A stretch of 64,000 bases of DNA. Source: Ciona intestinalis. Lineage: Eukaryota; Chordata; Ascidiacea; Phlebobranchia; Cionidae. Of this stretch, positions 46,533-61,500 are shown piece by piece. Both the position numbers and the translations under genes were made by a program. Position 1 is the first letter of the stretch. Every line of letters begins with the position of its first letter. The notes under the pieces were generated by a model, which saw only the letters and a program-made list of their open reading frames with translations, was not told the DNA's origin and did no database searches. The DNA lies in contig NC_020167.2 of assembly GCF_000224145.3 (NCBI RefSeq), forward strand, positions 1,850,113 through 1,914,112, read 5' to 3'.

Positions 46533-49500
46533 ATGGTGAGGAATAAACCGAAACCTTCAAAGACATGTATTGAAAGTGATGAAGAGACAAGTGATGTGGT
46601 TCCTCCTGAATCCGAAGATGATCAGAGTTCGGATGGAGGGAATAATAAAGAATTGAGTTCTTCATTGGAGGATAGTGATGATGAGGTAATTAGGATGTGT
46701 GTGGTGTGTAATGAGAATGAATGTAAATTATAGTTATCTACTTGTGGCGAGGCATTGACAAATTTGGAATGTTGTAACACAGGTGAAAATTGTATAAATG
46801 TAGGTAAATGTTGAATTATAGACTTGCTTAATAAGTTACAAATATGAAGAAAATTTGCTATGCTTAAGACTTAAGTTTGTTATTTTAACAGAATCATAAG
46901 GATGAAACTCCTAATACCAGAAAAAGAATTTCTAAACGGAAAAAACAAGAAGCAGATAATGAAGATGTTAATGATGGCGATATGTCTGTTGATGAAAAAT
47001 CAACATCTTTAAAACTTGTGCTGAGGAAGAGGAAAGCTTCCACTCCTCTGGATGAAAGTTCTGATCCAGATGATGAGGATTCCTCCAGTGACGATTCTTC
47101 TGCTGCAACATCAGACGAAGATCAAGCTTCACAGGTGCATTTCAATGTTAATTTTAATTGAATTTGTAGTTAACAAACCTTTGTATGTATAGGCTATATG
47201 GTATAGTATAGGCCATGGCTTCCCAAATTTATTTTGCCCAAATCCCTTTTATTCTCCTAAAAATTTTTCCAACTCTTCATGGTTAAATTGGTAAACAGTG
47301 TGAGTTTAATACATAATATATTTGTGATATTTATATTTATTTAAATGCTTAATCCGCTCTCATTTACTGAGTTCCATGGTTTGTTACTCAAGGGCTAGAC
47401 CCATATACATAATCTACACTCTACAGCTTAGTTAAGAACAATGTTTAGTGCAATTGTACCAGGTTTATCAATGGCAATTTGAAAAGTTCGCTTGTAATTT
47501 GAATGAATTAAATGAGAGGTAGAATAAAATATACAGGAGCCCTTTGTGCAAAATTAGTATACTCTTGACGAAACCTGAAGTTCTTTAAATGTACAATTTC
47601 CTGACTCGCTGGCTGGGGGTAATAATCCTGGTAAAACCTACCTAGTTTGTGATTTATTCACAGAAATCTAAAAGGAGGAAAAGTAGAAAAAATAGTAGAA
47701 GAGAAGCACCAAAGAGGGTAACTATTTGTTGTATCTAATACCAAACCTTAAGATCGTTTAAATTAACAATGTGCTTTACATCAGCAATAGCCTATAGTAG
47801 GAATCAATTGAAACATAATATAGAGACTGATGTTGTGTTTTTGACCAGGGTTCATCATTATCTTGTTGTCAGTAGTATTGTTTAAAATTTCAAATCATAC
47901 TTAAGCGTTCATGGTTCATCTTAATTCCAGAAATCGCGCTCAAAATCTGGTGAGAAAAAAACTAGAAAGAAGAAAGACAAAAACACGGGCAGAAAAAAAA
48001 TTAAAAAGATATTTGGTGGAGATCAACTGAACGAAGAAACAAAAGTATAACAAATATAAAATATAGTCAATAATATTTACTTGGGTCAATTGGGTGTGTC
48101 GTTTATACATAATTTATGTGAAACTTGGTGTTGTTGTGGTATTGTTTATTCATTGGTTGTGGCTTGAGTGAAATTTATTAGAATTTCTTCTTTACAAATA
48201 CTGTTTAATAGTTTATCATAGATTTGATTCAACCAAACCGGTTAGTACTATTTGTGTATAGGCCTACCCATTTTTTCTGACCATTTAAATCATTAGAGTA
48301 ACATTTATAATTAACCTAATAAAGGTATGAGCAGATAGAATTCTCTCTGAAGCAAAATTTCAATAGTTTTTGGAAACGTTTTCATTCACATCTGCTTGTT
48401 TTCATTAGTCACTTTGACATTTAAGAAGTTCTGTCAAGGTCGATCAATACTTAGATATGTGGAATGCATTAGTAGATCTACTTTTGTCAAATCCCTTTTC
48501 ATGGCTATTATTAAGTTTTTGCATTCTGGTACAATGATTAAGTTATTGTTGTGGAAAAGCTAAACCTACAGTTGGCAACAACCAGTGTTTTAAAGATATT
48601 TAAGATAATCTATGTAATTTGTGCTGGTAGTTCATCAATTAATTAAATTTGAGCTTTTTTAAACTTGTTCTTTTTGTTCTAGGATGCAGAGAAGAGAGAA
48701 GAAGAGCGAAGGAAGAGGTTGGAAATGAGAGGAGATGATAAAATCGTGGAGGTTGGTTTGGATGATTCATTCAACATAGTGGAAACTGTTACAAAACGCC
48801 TTGTTCTGCAGAAGGAACCACTTGTAGAGGTATGTTAATGAAAGATAGAGCAAAAGTTTTATATTATTAATGATACAATTAATGTGCAAGTTAAACTGTT
48901 GAACATTCAAGTTACCAATTTTTCATGCATGTGATCCACACAATGTACAATCACACTTAAACTACAGCCAAATAATTTTCATCCAATAACTTCAGTAGCC
49001 TACTTCACTTACTGTGCCCATCTCAAAAACAATTCACAATAAACCATTATTAGCATTTGGAAATTGATCGCTTTTAAATATGATATGATTTTAGAATTAA
49101 TTAAACATAAAATTACTACCACCATTCTTTGTTTTTAATTAATAGTATATTCTTAGACTCTTAGTTATAAACTCTCATTACTCAATATATAGTATAATAG
49201 TAAGCCTTAAGAAACGGACCAGCATACCAGTACATAGTTGTGCAATCCCAGGTTCATCCATCTATCACTGTGCATTTAAAACCCCACCAAGTGGAAGGAG
49301 TGCAGTTCATGTGGGATAACTTGATCGAGAGCACAAAGCTGGCTGAGGAAGGCACTGGTGGTGGATGTATCTTAGCACATTGTATGGGACTTGGGAAGAC
49401 ACTTCAGGTAAGCGTTATGACAATAAGTTATGCTTATTAATGCGTGCTTTAGACAACTTTTAAAAAGTTTTTGTTTTAAACAACATAATTTTAGTGTACA

Positions 49501-52500
49501 TTTTTTTTACCCGTTGTCCGAATACTTGGATATGTATGCGTATGCATTCAACTGATGGATATTTGATGATTAACAACAGCAGGCTGGTTTTACATCTATC
49601 TGTGTAAGGTCCAAGGTGAAATTTAAGAGAACCTAAGTGTTTTGTCTAAAAAAAAACAACCAGAGTTTTACAGTTTGGCCTTCCCATGCATTGAGCTGGC
49701 TGCTTTCTATCAGGCAATTTAATATATTCAATCAAATAAACATATTTGTATTTTTGGCAGTTATGGTAGAATTGTTTTTGTTCTGTATTCAGACCATCAC
49801 AACCATACATACCATCTTACGAAGTGAAAATCTTTCCATTAAAACTGTGTTAGTTGTTGCTCCACTAAATACACTGCTTAACTGGATGTCTGAGTTTGAT
49901 AGATGGGCTCCTGATGATGAACCATTAATTGTAAGTACATACAATGTTCATTGGTTTTTATCTATACACAATACACACATGGGCATATTAAGGCTGTGGA
50001 ATCTTTGTTTTGTTAAATATAAGTTATGATTAAACCCTGTTTCATTTCGCCGCACAACTGGTTTTTCAAGTCTCGCATAAAGAAACGTTTAAAAATAGTG
50101 TAAGATCCCCCCATTTAAGTTCCTAGATATTCCTTCCTAAAAACAGATACAGGATGGTTTGGTAAGAGATCTAAGATAATTACACCAAAAAAGTGGCTTT
50201 TTATGATTGTAATGGATTGTACATCATATGGTGCAACGTGCAAGTGTAATATAAGATAGAGATATAACAGGCATATAACATACATACTGCAGGTTTAAAG
50301 AATAAAAAGATTAGTAATTATATTCACTTTTTTTGCATAAACCATGTGCATTAGTAGCCTGGGTCTGGGTGTTAGGGTAATCGACCAAATCTTGCCCAAA
50401 TCGGAGGTCCTAGAAAAGGACCTCACTACAAAATAGAAATATATTTCGTGCATTTTTAACATAATGATATTTTCATAACAGACATACAACCTCGGTGCAT
50501 ACGCGACTCGTAAAGAGAGGATCAAAGTTCTCGACAAGTGGAAGAAGACTGGAGGAGTGATGGTGCTCGGATATGACATGTTCCGCCTCCTTGCATCCGG
50601 AACAAGGATCAGATACAAAGCTTGGAGGGAGAGCTTTGCGAGTGCTCTTCTTGATCCAGGTGACTTTTGCTATTATGGCCGTAGGTTGGGTTAATGTGTA
50701 TATTATTTTGTATTCACTTTATTAAAGTTTTGCAAGCATTGATAATTTTGTTTTACTGGTTTCAAACAATTTTTTTAACAGTTTTGTGTCATTTCTTTCG
50801 TGCTGGTTTTTAGCCTGAAAAACACCAATCTGACACGCACTTCTTTAGTCAGTAAACATGTTCATAAAGCCTCACTTATTAACAATGTAAAATATGTTGA
50901 TTGTTTTTCAAGTCTCCATGAACGCATAAAACTTTATTACCGGTGTTATACGCTATTGTTGTTTCAGCTGTTGAAATTCTGTTATAAAAAAAGTAATTAT
51001 GACGTTGTATAGTACAGACGGTATGTGGTTGGATTTTAGTACTGCCGTAAATACAAATACACAATAGAATTGTAATATCTATGCAATGTTTTGCATGCCA
51101 ACTTTATCAATATTAGTGTACAAAGTGCAGCAATATATTGATTAAATATTTATTAATTTCAGTCACTCTAAATCCCATTTTCTTGACTGAAAATATGATT
51201 GAAATAATTATGACTCAAAACCACTTGTATTTGCCTAGGGTTGGTATACTCTTATATCTTGCCAAACCACTCAGTTTTAACTTGAAATCATGAAAATTTG
51301 GTCAGAACTTACAACTTGATTTTCATTACAACCTTTGGTTGTTTTACCATGAATTAAAAATTGAAATTTTGTGATTCACTATTTGTTTTCATTGTTATAA
51401 AAACACAGAAATGCTGAAGGCACTGTTTATAAACTGTCGCAGTCAGACATAACTTACCTAATTTATTAAAACAGACTAATTTATTACATTACCAGCATTT
51501 TTAAGAAAATTCAACCTGATTTAAAACAACAAGCAGACTTTTTTTTTTTTTATTAATTTTAAAAAAATAATTTTTTAACAGGTCCTGATATTGTAGTGTG
51601 TGATGAAGGACACAAACTCAAGAACTCTGAATCGAACATTTCTCAGGTTATGAGCAAACTTAAGACACGTAGAAGAGTGGTGCTTACTGGGACTCCACTG
51701 CAAAACAACCTCGTTGAATGTAAGTTGGTCATTGCTTTTATTTGGCCTTTTTTATGGCACACCAAATTTAATATTTGGGATACTTTTAAATGGAGCTGTA
51801 TGTTATTATAAGATGGTCTGTTATTGTTACAGTAATTGTTAGGGTAACTTAAAAAAAAAGCTATGTAAACTTAGTAAAGCCTTCACTGTTAAGGAAATGA
51901 TTCTACAATTTAAAATACAGTTTTCTCTTTTTTACATAACTTTTTATTCTGCATAAAATTGTTCACCAGTCACTAGAAAAGCCAATATTAAATGTTTGTT
52001 TTCTGGTTCTGTCAATTTTTTTGAACAATTAATTATGGACTGCAGCAATATATATCTTCCTTTTGGCTTTTATTGTGCTTAAGCAAGCCTCGAAATGATG
52101 GCAACAGGCTTTATAATGGTTTGTGTGTGTGTTCCAAATCAATCAATATGTCACTCAAAACTGCTTATATTCTTCCCAATCAATATCTGATATTTTATCC
52201 AGACCAATGCATGGTGAACTTTGTGAAGCCAAACCTGCTTGGGTCACTGAAAGAATTCCGAAATCGTTTCGTGAATCCTATTTCTAATGGTCAGCACCTG
52301 GATTCAACGGACAGGGACGTTCGTCTCATGAAAAAGCGTTCACATGTGCTTCATAATATGTTACAAGGTTTTGTACAGGTTTGTTATGAGAATAGTGAAC
52401 ACAAAACTTGAATACATGGGATTTAGATTTTGCGCTATTTATATCTTTAAAGTTACACCCATAATCAAGTGAAAACACCCATATTAAACACATGTAGTGA

Positions 52501-55500
52501 AAAGTTTTTTTATCGTAAAATTCAGATGCTAAAACATAAGATTTCACCCTTGTTTCAACCGTTTAGGTAAAGTTTGACCCCTAACCTAAAACCTCTCTTA
52601 TGCAGGGGACAGGGCCCAGGGGTACTCAGTACATCATTTGTATTCCACTGTGATTTCCTAAGTTGTGAATATTTTTAGTTTTTATGGTGGTTATGTTTCT
52701 GTAATATAACTAAGAAAAATTCACCATGTTCTGTATTTAGTTATTTTCGCTTGCATATGTGTACTTGCTTATAAAGACATAAAATTATTTTTTTATAAAG
52801 TACAACTTTCTTATTTAATATTTTGATAGTCCTATTCTAAAAACTGCTTCAATTCCTTCTTGTTTTCCAGCAATTAATAATTCTTGCTTATTACAGAGGA
52901 AAGATTACACCTCCCTTGCCCAGTACTTGTGTGGTAAATATGAATATATCATTAAAGTTCGTCTCAGTCCTGTGCAAGTGTCTTTATACCGTCACTACCT
53001 TGATACAATGACCAACAGAGGCAACAACCCACATGCTGTAAGTAAATTGGATTTTCAAATATTAAATGGTTGTGGAAATGGTTAAATAGTCATAAGAATC
53101 GGAAAACTCTTACTTTTAGTTTTATGTGCGTCAGTGCTTTACAGCCATTTTGTAAAGTTTTAAAACTTTAAATAGCTAAGAAAATATTTTAATCTATTTT
53201 TTTTTTGTGTTTCTCTGTCTCATTACACTCCAGTCCATGCTACATAAGACTTGCTAAAAACTAAAATTAAGCACATTGTATTTAAATTCTGTTATATGGG
53301 TTGGAATATGCCAAAGCAGAATTCAGTCAATTCACTTCAAATTTTGTATTGATAAATAATCACATAATAATCGTCTTTAAAGGTCCAGCAAGGTTCAAGA
53401 GATACTGGGTTATTCTCTGATTACCAAAACCTGATGCGAATATGGACACATCCACGTGTGTTGCAGTTGCACACCATTAGAAGGGTACGTTTATAACTTT
53501 ATTTGGTTGGTAGGTAAATTACGATTACTGCATGAAATAAGAAAATAAATGTAAACACCCATAACGTTTAAAAAAAGATAAATCATTTGCATACCATTTT
53601 ATGAAAAACATGGGTCAAATAAGTCATGAATTTATTCAGTATGTAATATATATATATATATATATATATTACAAAAAAAAAGCACACTTGTCCAATATAT
53701 ATGTTTGCTTAGTAGGTCGTAATTTCTTGGTGTACAGTATAAAGCTTTGAGAGTATCATGATTTGTGTTGTGAGAGTATCATGATTTTGTAATTTCGTAT
53801 GATTTGTGATTTGTGATCACAGGATGAGCAGATAAATCGAATGATCTGTGATTCAGAGGAAGAGGAGGAAGCTGTGAGTAGTGGGGATGAGGAGTGGACC
53901 GCTGATAGGAGAAACAAAGACAAACCTACGGAAAAACAGGAAGATGAAAAAAAGTGAGAAGAAATTATAAATTTGTTTAACTTTGGACAAGTGTGTTTTT
54001 TGCATGATATAAAAAATTGTTGTCTTATGTAAGGTGCATAATTGACATTAGTGGTTACCGTCACGGTCAGGGCCAACTAGGATTTTGTCCTTGCAGCATG
54101 TAACATTGCTTATTCTTAGTTTGCTGCATACACGTAATGTCGTAATGGGTGTATAAATAACTTTGTATTAATAAAACACAGTCTTGAAATTATCGCAAAA
54201 GTGCTTAGCTTTTTAGATATTTTAACATAAACTAATGGATGCAAACCACCACTATATCTTTTCATATTGTTCAGTCAGATAATCTTATTTAAACTTTTTC
54301 GCAGACCCCCAATACAAAATGGTGGGATGATTTCCTTACGTGAATCAGACGCAGATGATGATGAAGTAAAATCAAATGTTACAAGGTGTTTTAATAGATA
54401 AGTCCTTATAATTATGTAATGACTCGCATAGAGTTTACCTGCTTATTATATTATTAAATGTGCTTAATTTGTTTATTTAATATTATTAAATGTGATAATT
54501 TGTTTATTTAATTTAATGTGTGCATCAAAACAACCAAAACTAAGAATTCATTACTTCCATTTTAAATGTTTTGTAACAAGTAACTTAGTAATACTAATAT
54601 ATAATATAAAATATATTAACTATACAAGGTATTGTAGCGGCTCTGTCTGTTTGTTCTGTTCCAAATTTACATTGACATATACATCTAACTTTGTATAGGA
54701 ATATTTACTACTAATGGTTTATTACACACATTCACATTATTTTGAATTCTGAGATATTTTTGTGCTCCGATATTTTCACTTTTTCTGAAAATTCTGCATG
54801 TTCTGTAGGAAGTCCAAGAGGATGAAGGGAAGCTCAGATGAGGAGGAACACACCGCAACATCCAGCTCTGAGGATGAGTTTAAAAGTGACTCGGAAGAAG
54901 AGGAAGAGGTGGAGGTTAAATCACGGAAGAAGCACAGACCAAAGAACTCAGGAAGATACAGATTAAGAGGAGGGAATAGTGATAGTAGTGATAATGGTAA
55001 GTAACAAACATCTCAAGATTAATGTGTTATATGTCATCAAAGAACTTTTAAAGTTAGTGTGTACATTATATGAACATACATACTACTGACTTTATAGTAA
55101 AATCAATATAGTAGGACAGGGGAAGAGGAAATACTTTAGCACATAACATTCAAATATCCTGATCGTATTTCAATCAATCAAACAACTATCTATGGGAGTC
55201 CTGAGGATACAGTTTTACAATTCTTTAAATGTTCTTTGTTTACTATCAAATGGGACGAGAAATTGGAATGAAAAGGTGTCCCATCTAGATCTACATCTAC
55301 CCCCACCCTACTATGTTTTTAAACAAAAGTAATATTTGCTTAAAAGAGGTAGAATAAAAATGGACTGTTAACAATTAAAAAAACAACAAATAAATCCAAC
55401 CCAGCCCGCTCCTGTAAAGTCTGTAAATCTAATATCCTTCATCAGATCCAGTGATGCAGTTGAACAAATCAATGGAATCAACGGAGGAGAATGAATGGTA

Positions 55501-58500
55501 CTCCTCCATTGTGGGGAAGGATGTTGCTGATGATCAGAATGCGGGAGGAAAGCTTGCTGTCCTCTTTGAAATTCTTCGTCTTGCTCATGAATGTGATGAT
55601 AAAATGTGAGTGGAGTTTTTTTTGTTTTATCTAATGAGTTCATAGTTTTTAGTCTTGTTGCATCCGTCGAATTAGGAGATAGCCAATATAAATTATAATC
55701 CAGGCTTTTGTGCTTTGTAACTTTGTGTTATGTTGCAGCAACTTTTTTGGTTATTTAAGTATAATTTATTACGTGTTGCATGTGTTTAATATGTTATCGC
55801 AAGCAGTTAAAATTAGGCTGTTGGTGTTGTCTAGTATTGGTATGTGAATAATCTCTATGGTTGATTATCATACTAGAGTGTAAGAAAGCAGTTGAAATGA
55901 ATAAATGAATGTAACTTTGTTAGAAAACGACAGTTGTTATAACACGGGTGTTCATACACCTTGTGCCAGCTTAGAGTTACTATGTATGTTACTTTGTGGG
56001 TGATTATTTTTGTAGGAAGACTTTTTCATTATTTTTTGGATAGGTAATAATTTGGACAACCTATTAGTGACCACTGGGTTGAAGCAAAGGTATTTTTTTT
56101 TGAGTTCCTTGTTTATGGCTTTGTGAATGACAACAGTTAGATTTTAGACGGTGCAAAATATATATAAAGTACTTTTGATATGTATTTGTGCATTAAGGCA
56201 TGTGCAGATTCTGTTGTAACTTTGTTTGTGCATTCTTTGACAAAGCAAGCAGCTGACTTTTGTTCTATTTGCATAGACCAGAATCTTTAGATGTCTAACT
56301 GTTTAGTATTGTAGTTGTACTAGTAGTAATTGTTGTTGCAGGACTATGCAAAAGTTTGAGACAGTCTTGTTCATCTACAGACCCTGTATTCGCACCTCAC
56401 ACAATTCGTTATATTTTAGGCCAGAAATTTATCAAAACAGCTTAATATTTAATAACAAACGATCACAATGACGCCAGGGCTAATTTCAATTCACATAGAA
56501 TATGACAAGTGCACGACAACAGCAGGTAGATGCTGAATCTTACATTGTGTAACTGATATTGCATCGAATACATGTGCAGTGCAAAATACAAACATTTTGG
56601 CAAAAGAAAACTCGGCAGCGTTCTCGCAATTCTGTGGCAACCAAATCGGCCGCAAAATACATGCATGACACACGATGTTCTATTTGCGATTGTACGCGGT
56701 GCTTGGTGATAACCTTGTTGGATCTTCTATACATCCGTTTGTGGAGGAGCCTGCTTCAGATGGATGTTGACCATCCCATGCTGACGTGGTGATCGCTGGC
56801 AGGGATTTATCAACGAGCGCAGATGCCACATTCCGTTTGACCACTTTGTTTTTCCGTGGAGTTTCTGGTCTGTCGTCTATGATTCTGCAATGCGTTTTGT
56901 TAAAAAGGTGATACATTTTTAACTACAAGATATCACAATGAAAAGAATCAAGGTTCGATTACATATTCTACGCAGTCCGTTTGTGTCAACTGAACTGAAT
57001 GGGGCAGATTAAACCGCATACATACCTCACAAATGTTTCCGGATAAGCATGCTCCCCATGCTTCTGCATATCGATCCCACTTTCTTCAACCGATTTTGGA
57101 ATTCTCATTAAACCCACCATGTCCAACGTCGTGAATAACGTGAAACAGCACAACCCTGCAACATAACAAATAAATAAATGCAAACTGTCCCATATCTTTT
57201 GTGTAACCAACACAAACTGGTCACAACTAATAAATTTGGCAAATACTGTTCACGAACACTGGGGATAACGTGAAACAGTACAATCCTGCAACACACAAAT
57301 AAATAAATGCAAACTACCAAACTGGCCTATATCGTGAATGTCACCGACGCAAACTTATACAACAACGATTAAATCTGGTAAATCACATATTCTTGTCTTA
57401 CCCGACCACAACCCAATAGAGAACAAGCCAACCAAGCTCCACCCAACCCCCCTCCATGCGTCCACACCACCTCCGTATATTGGACCTCCCACCGAAACCC
57501 CGTTAATTGTTTGACCACGAATAGCGAGAATTGGAGCCGCAAGTGTCCCGACAGTTCCTGTTTTTAAGTACAACTGCAATGTTAGTCTTTATTATTGAAA
57601 TTAATCCATTAATTTAATATTCTAGCAATTCTGGTCGGTAAATTTTACCAGTCGTCTATTAAAAAGGTCATTTTAAGGTGTTTAATTTGGCCAGCCTAAC
57701 CTGTTGGTAAGGTGTTTCTTCGAGGTACGCCAGGTGACATGAGATTTAGGTCTAAGTTCGCTCATCACCCTACCAGTTACCCCGGTCTCTACTAACTTTA
57801 GTTATACCTACCTCCAAACAAATGAACGGAAATCGCATCCAGTGGGTCGTCTATCTTCAACCATAGAACAAATTGTCGAGCGAACACAAAAACCACCCCA
57901 GCCACAGATCCGGTGAGCAGTGCAGCCCAAGGAGCAATGTCGTTACAGCCAGCACACGACGCCACCATGCCTGCAATAAATCGACTTCGGATTTAAGAAT
58001 TGACGTAATACTTAATGTTCAAAGTTCACAGAAACCTTATTATATTTACAGTATACAGAGTTATAAAGTACTTATGACCACGCTTTTTGTTAAAAGTCGA
58101 CGGTCGACTGTTCCTCTTGACAATTAAATGCATGTGCGGGGATACTCAATTAACGCGACATTATAAACACACATGACCCGAATGCCCTTTCACGATACTA
58201 AGAAATGAATGCCGATTTCGGCACAAATTTCAGTCACTGTAGTATAATTTACGTACACATGGTACAAGGTCGTACAATTACAGTTGAACCGCAATGTAGA
58301 AATGTCTACAGCTCCATTTTGGGTCTTTCATCTATCATCGCCATGACGTGTAGTCAACATTTTGATTATTACTCGCTAACAAAAAGGAAGCTTAATTGCT
58401 CTACAACAAAGACATTCTCTTACTATTATGACGTTTAACTTATGCGAAGCAGATACCAAGAAAACTGAGTTTTGAAACTGCTTCTTCTCTAAAACGTTAT

Positions 58501-61500
58501 AAGTCCTTGATAGATTGAAAAAAACTGTATTTACACACTTCATGTTGTATAATTTTATAATATATGAGTTCCGTGACCTTTTTGATTTAATGTTATGCTA
58601 ATCTATGCTGATACAAAAACAACAATGCTAATGAATAAACAACGCACCAGTCAATCCACCGTTGGTAGTCATTAGTAAAGACCAATACTTCCCCTTCCCT
58701 TTCACCATACTGTGTACTCGATGCGTTAACATAGACGATAGACCTGCAGCGGAGCCACTCAGTATTGTATTAGTTACAGACAGTGATACTTCAAGGCCAT
58801 CTCCGTTCTCTGAAACGAAAAAAAAAAATGTTAATTTGAAATTGAGATTTTTAAAACATATTTAACTATAAATGTATTCTTGTTGTCATTTTTAACATTA
58901 ACTTGGATTTACACGTTATAGTCTTGGATATTCAATAGTTGTGACTTGGCGTTCATATAAGTTCCTTTATTACGCTGTACCTAATGAGCATTAACAAATA
59001 GTTAACTTACTGGATATGCGTTGAATAGAGCCACCATTAAAACATAAGAAACCAACTAATAGAATGAATGCCCCTAGTGATACGAGAGGTACGCTGTGTC
59101 CAGGTATTGGTTTATCTAAACCATCATCGGAAAACCTTTAATAAAACGAAGAAATTTAGATTAATTTATTTTTTACAATTTTGTAATGTAATGTTACTTG
59201 CTTTGTGAGAATATGAGCCCAAATCTCGTGGGACATGCCCTGGTTCGCCATCACCCATATAGAATAGTTTAGTGGTATTATGTTAAACTTAGCATTAACG
59301 TATTTTTGTATCGTGATCATTAATCCCACGTATATTTGGTTATTCACCTCATGTTTAGACTTCCGAATGAAAATACTACAGCAAGATAAACTTTACGCTC
59401 GCTGTTAAATGGGCATACTAACGAAAAATCAAACCCTGTTTGAGTATAGAGTTGTCCGAATGTGATATAAATCGGTACAACCAATAAAAAAAAACGCTGC
59501 AGCTTCTTAAAACCGCATTTCAAAACCGCAAATCCAATCGTTGTAGTAAAAAATAAACGACGGTGCGATAAAGCATGGAATTTCGTATAAGAAAAAGTGT
59601 CACTCAACCTTGACCGTTTTTAGTTTTTAAAGTACGACAGAAAAATCTATTTCATTTTCGAATTTGTTACAATAACTGCTTTCACTTCGTAAATATATAT
59701 ATATTTGTTGGAATGCCCCTTTAGTTATCACGTTTTTATTTTAATTTATCGTCCCAATTTGGTAGTAAACAAATAATATTCAAAGTTTTATAAATCGTAT
59801 CCTTAGGACTCTAATAGATCGTTGTTAATTGTTTAAACACGACTAAGATATTTGTATATTATGCATAAGGTGTCACATCTTATCCCACACTACTATATAC
59901 ACCACATAAACAAATTCCGTTAAAACCATTTTCGGTATGCCGTGGCTTACAATGCAAGTAACTAGCTTGTTCGATTACTCGAAGTCGAACAAAATTAAAA
60001 TACCGTAAAAAATACCATTTCCACACAATACCCTCTTCCGTATCTTACCTTCCTAGCCTCGGACCGAGTATTTTTGCTCCGGCTAAAGCAGCCATGCCTC
60101 CACATACATGAACCACACAACTACCAGCGTAGTCCTGCATGCTTAACCCAGTACCTGCTCCTGTATTAAGCCATCCATCGGGCGACCAAACCCAGTGCGC
60201 ACCTACTGGATATATAAACCCTGCAAAATAATAAATATATGAATTGAAAAATAGTAAGTCTTAAAAAAACGGATAATAAAGCCTAAAACATCGACACGTG
60301 TATTAGCAATACGAAACCACATAAAGTAATGATGTATGTCTTGTTTTTTTGTACCGTTTTATTTTAGGCAGACATTGTTCATTAAGCTTAACAACGACTT
60401 TTTTTGCAGGCGTTTTTACACCTATTTTTTTATTAGAATGAAATGAAGAGCGTATATTTTTCTTTACAAGAAGACTTTTTTAGATTTTGTTTGACCTAAA
60501 TGCCCACCGTCGTTTTACGCTGCATACTCTAATCGTTTACAAACCTGTAATAGTGAAGCTGTAGATTATATAACATGAGAAGTCGGCCCTTTCCGCCACA
60601 GCGCCCGATACCACAGTCGCTGCAGTGGCCGCAAACACATATTGGAAAAAAAAGTTTGCAAAATACGAACTACTGGTTTCATATCCGCCCAAAGTTTGGT
60701 TGTTTGCTATGACCTAAGTTTAGATGAAAATTAGATTATATAGTTAGATGTGGTATTGTTGACCTTTACACCGTGTTTTTGTTTGATGAAAATTTAATTG
60801 CGTTTCTCGATGAAATATTTCTGTTTTGAAAAAGGAAGCAGTACTTTGTATATAAAAACATATGATGAATTAATTTTCTTAATCTACCATATAATATAAG
60901 AGAAATCGACAGTCAAGCCAATTATGTAGGGTGGGGGAAGATGGGACACCTTTTTTTATTCTGTTTACTCGTCCCGTTCAGTAGTAAACAAAGTACATTC
61001 AAGTAATTATAAAACCGTATTTTCACGACTCCCATGGACCGTTGTAAAATGTACGATCAGGATATTTGGATATTATGTGCTAAAGGTGTCCCGTCTTCCC
61101 CACCCTACTATATGTAGTTGTGGACGCGGCAAGACACGATACCGCTATTTTGTATTGACCAGGTAGCTTAAATCATGGCACACTCTCCTGCTATAACACT
61201 TATGTAGAACATGTGTTCTCGTAAGCCAAAGTTACATAGAAACTGGAACCTACCGATTTCTCAAAGTATTGCACATTTGCCCCGAAAAAGTTGTTGTGGC
61301 CGATGAACGAGTTGCCCGGACGACCATATGCAAATGGATAACCGAACGCGAAAAATGATAAAGAACCAACGAAAACGTCAAGTGTGTTCTTCATAAGAAT
61401 ATTGACTGTGTTACTACTTCTTACTGATCCTGCTTCCAGAAAAGCGAACCCACATTGCATGAAGAATATGAACATGCCTGTTATGTATTAGAAATAAATT

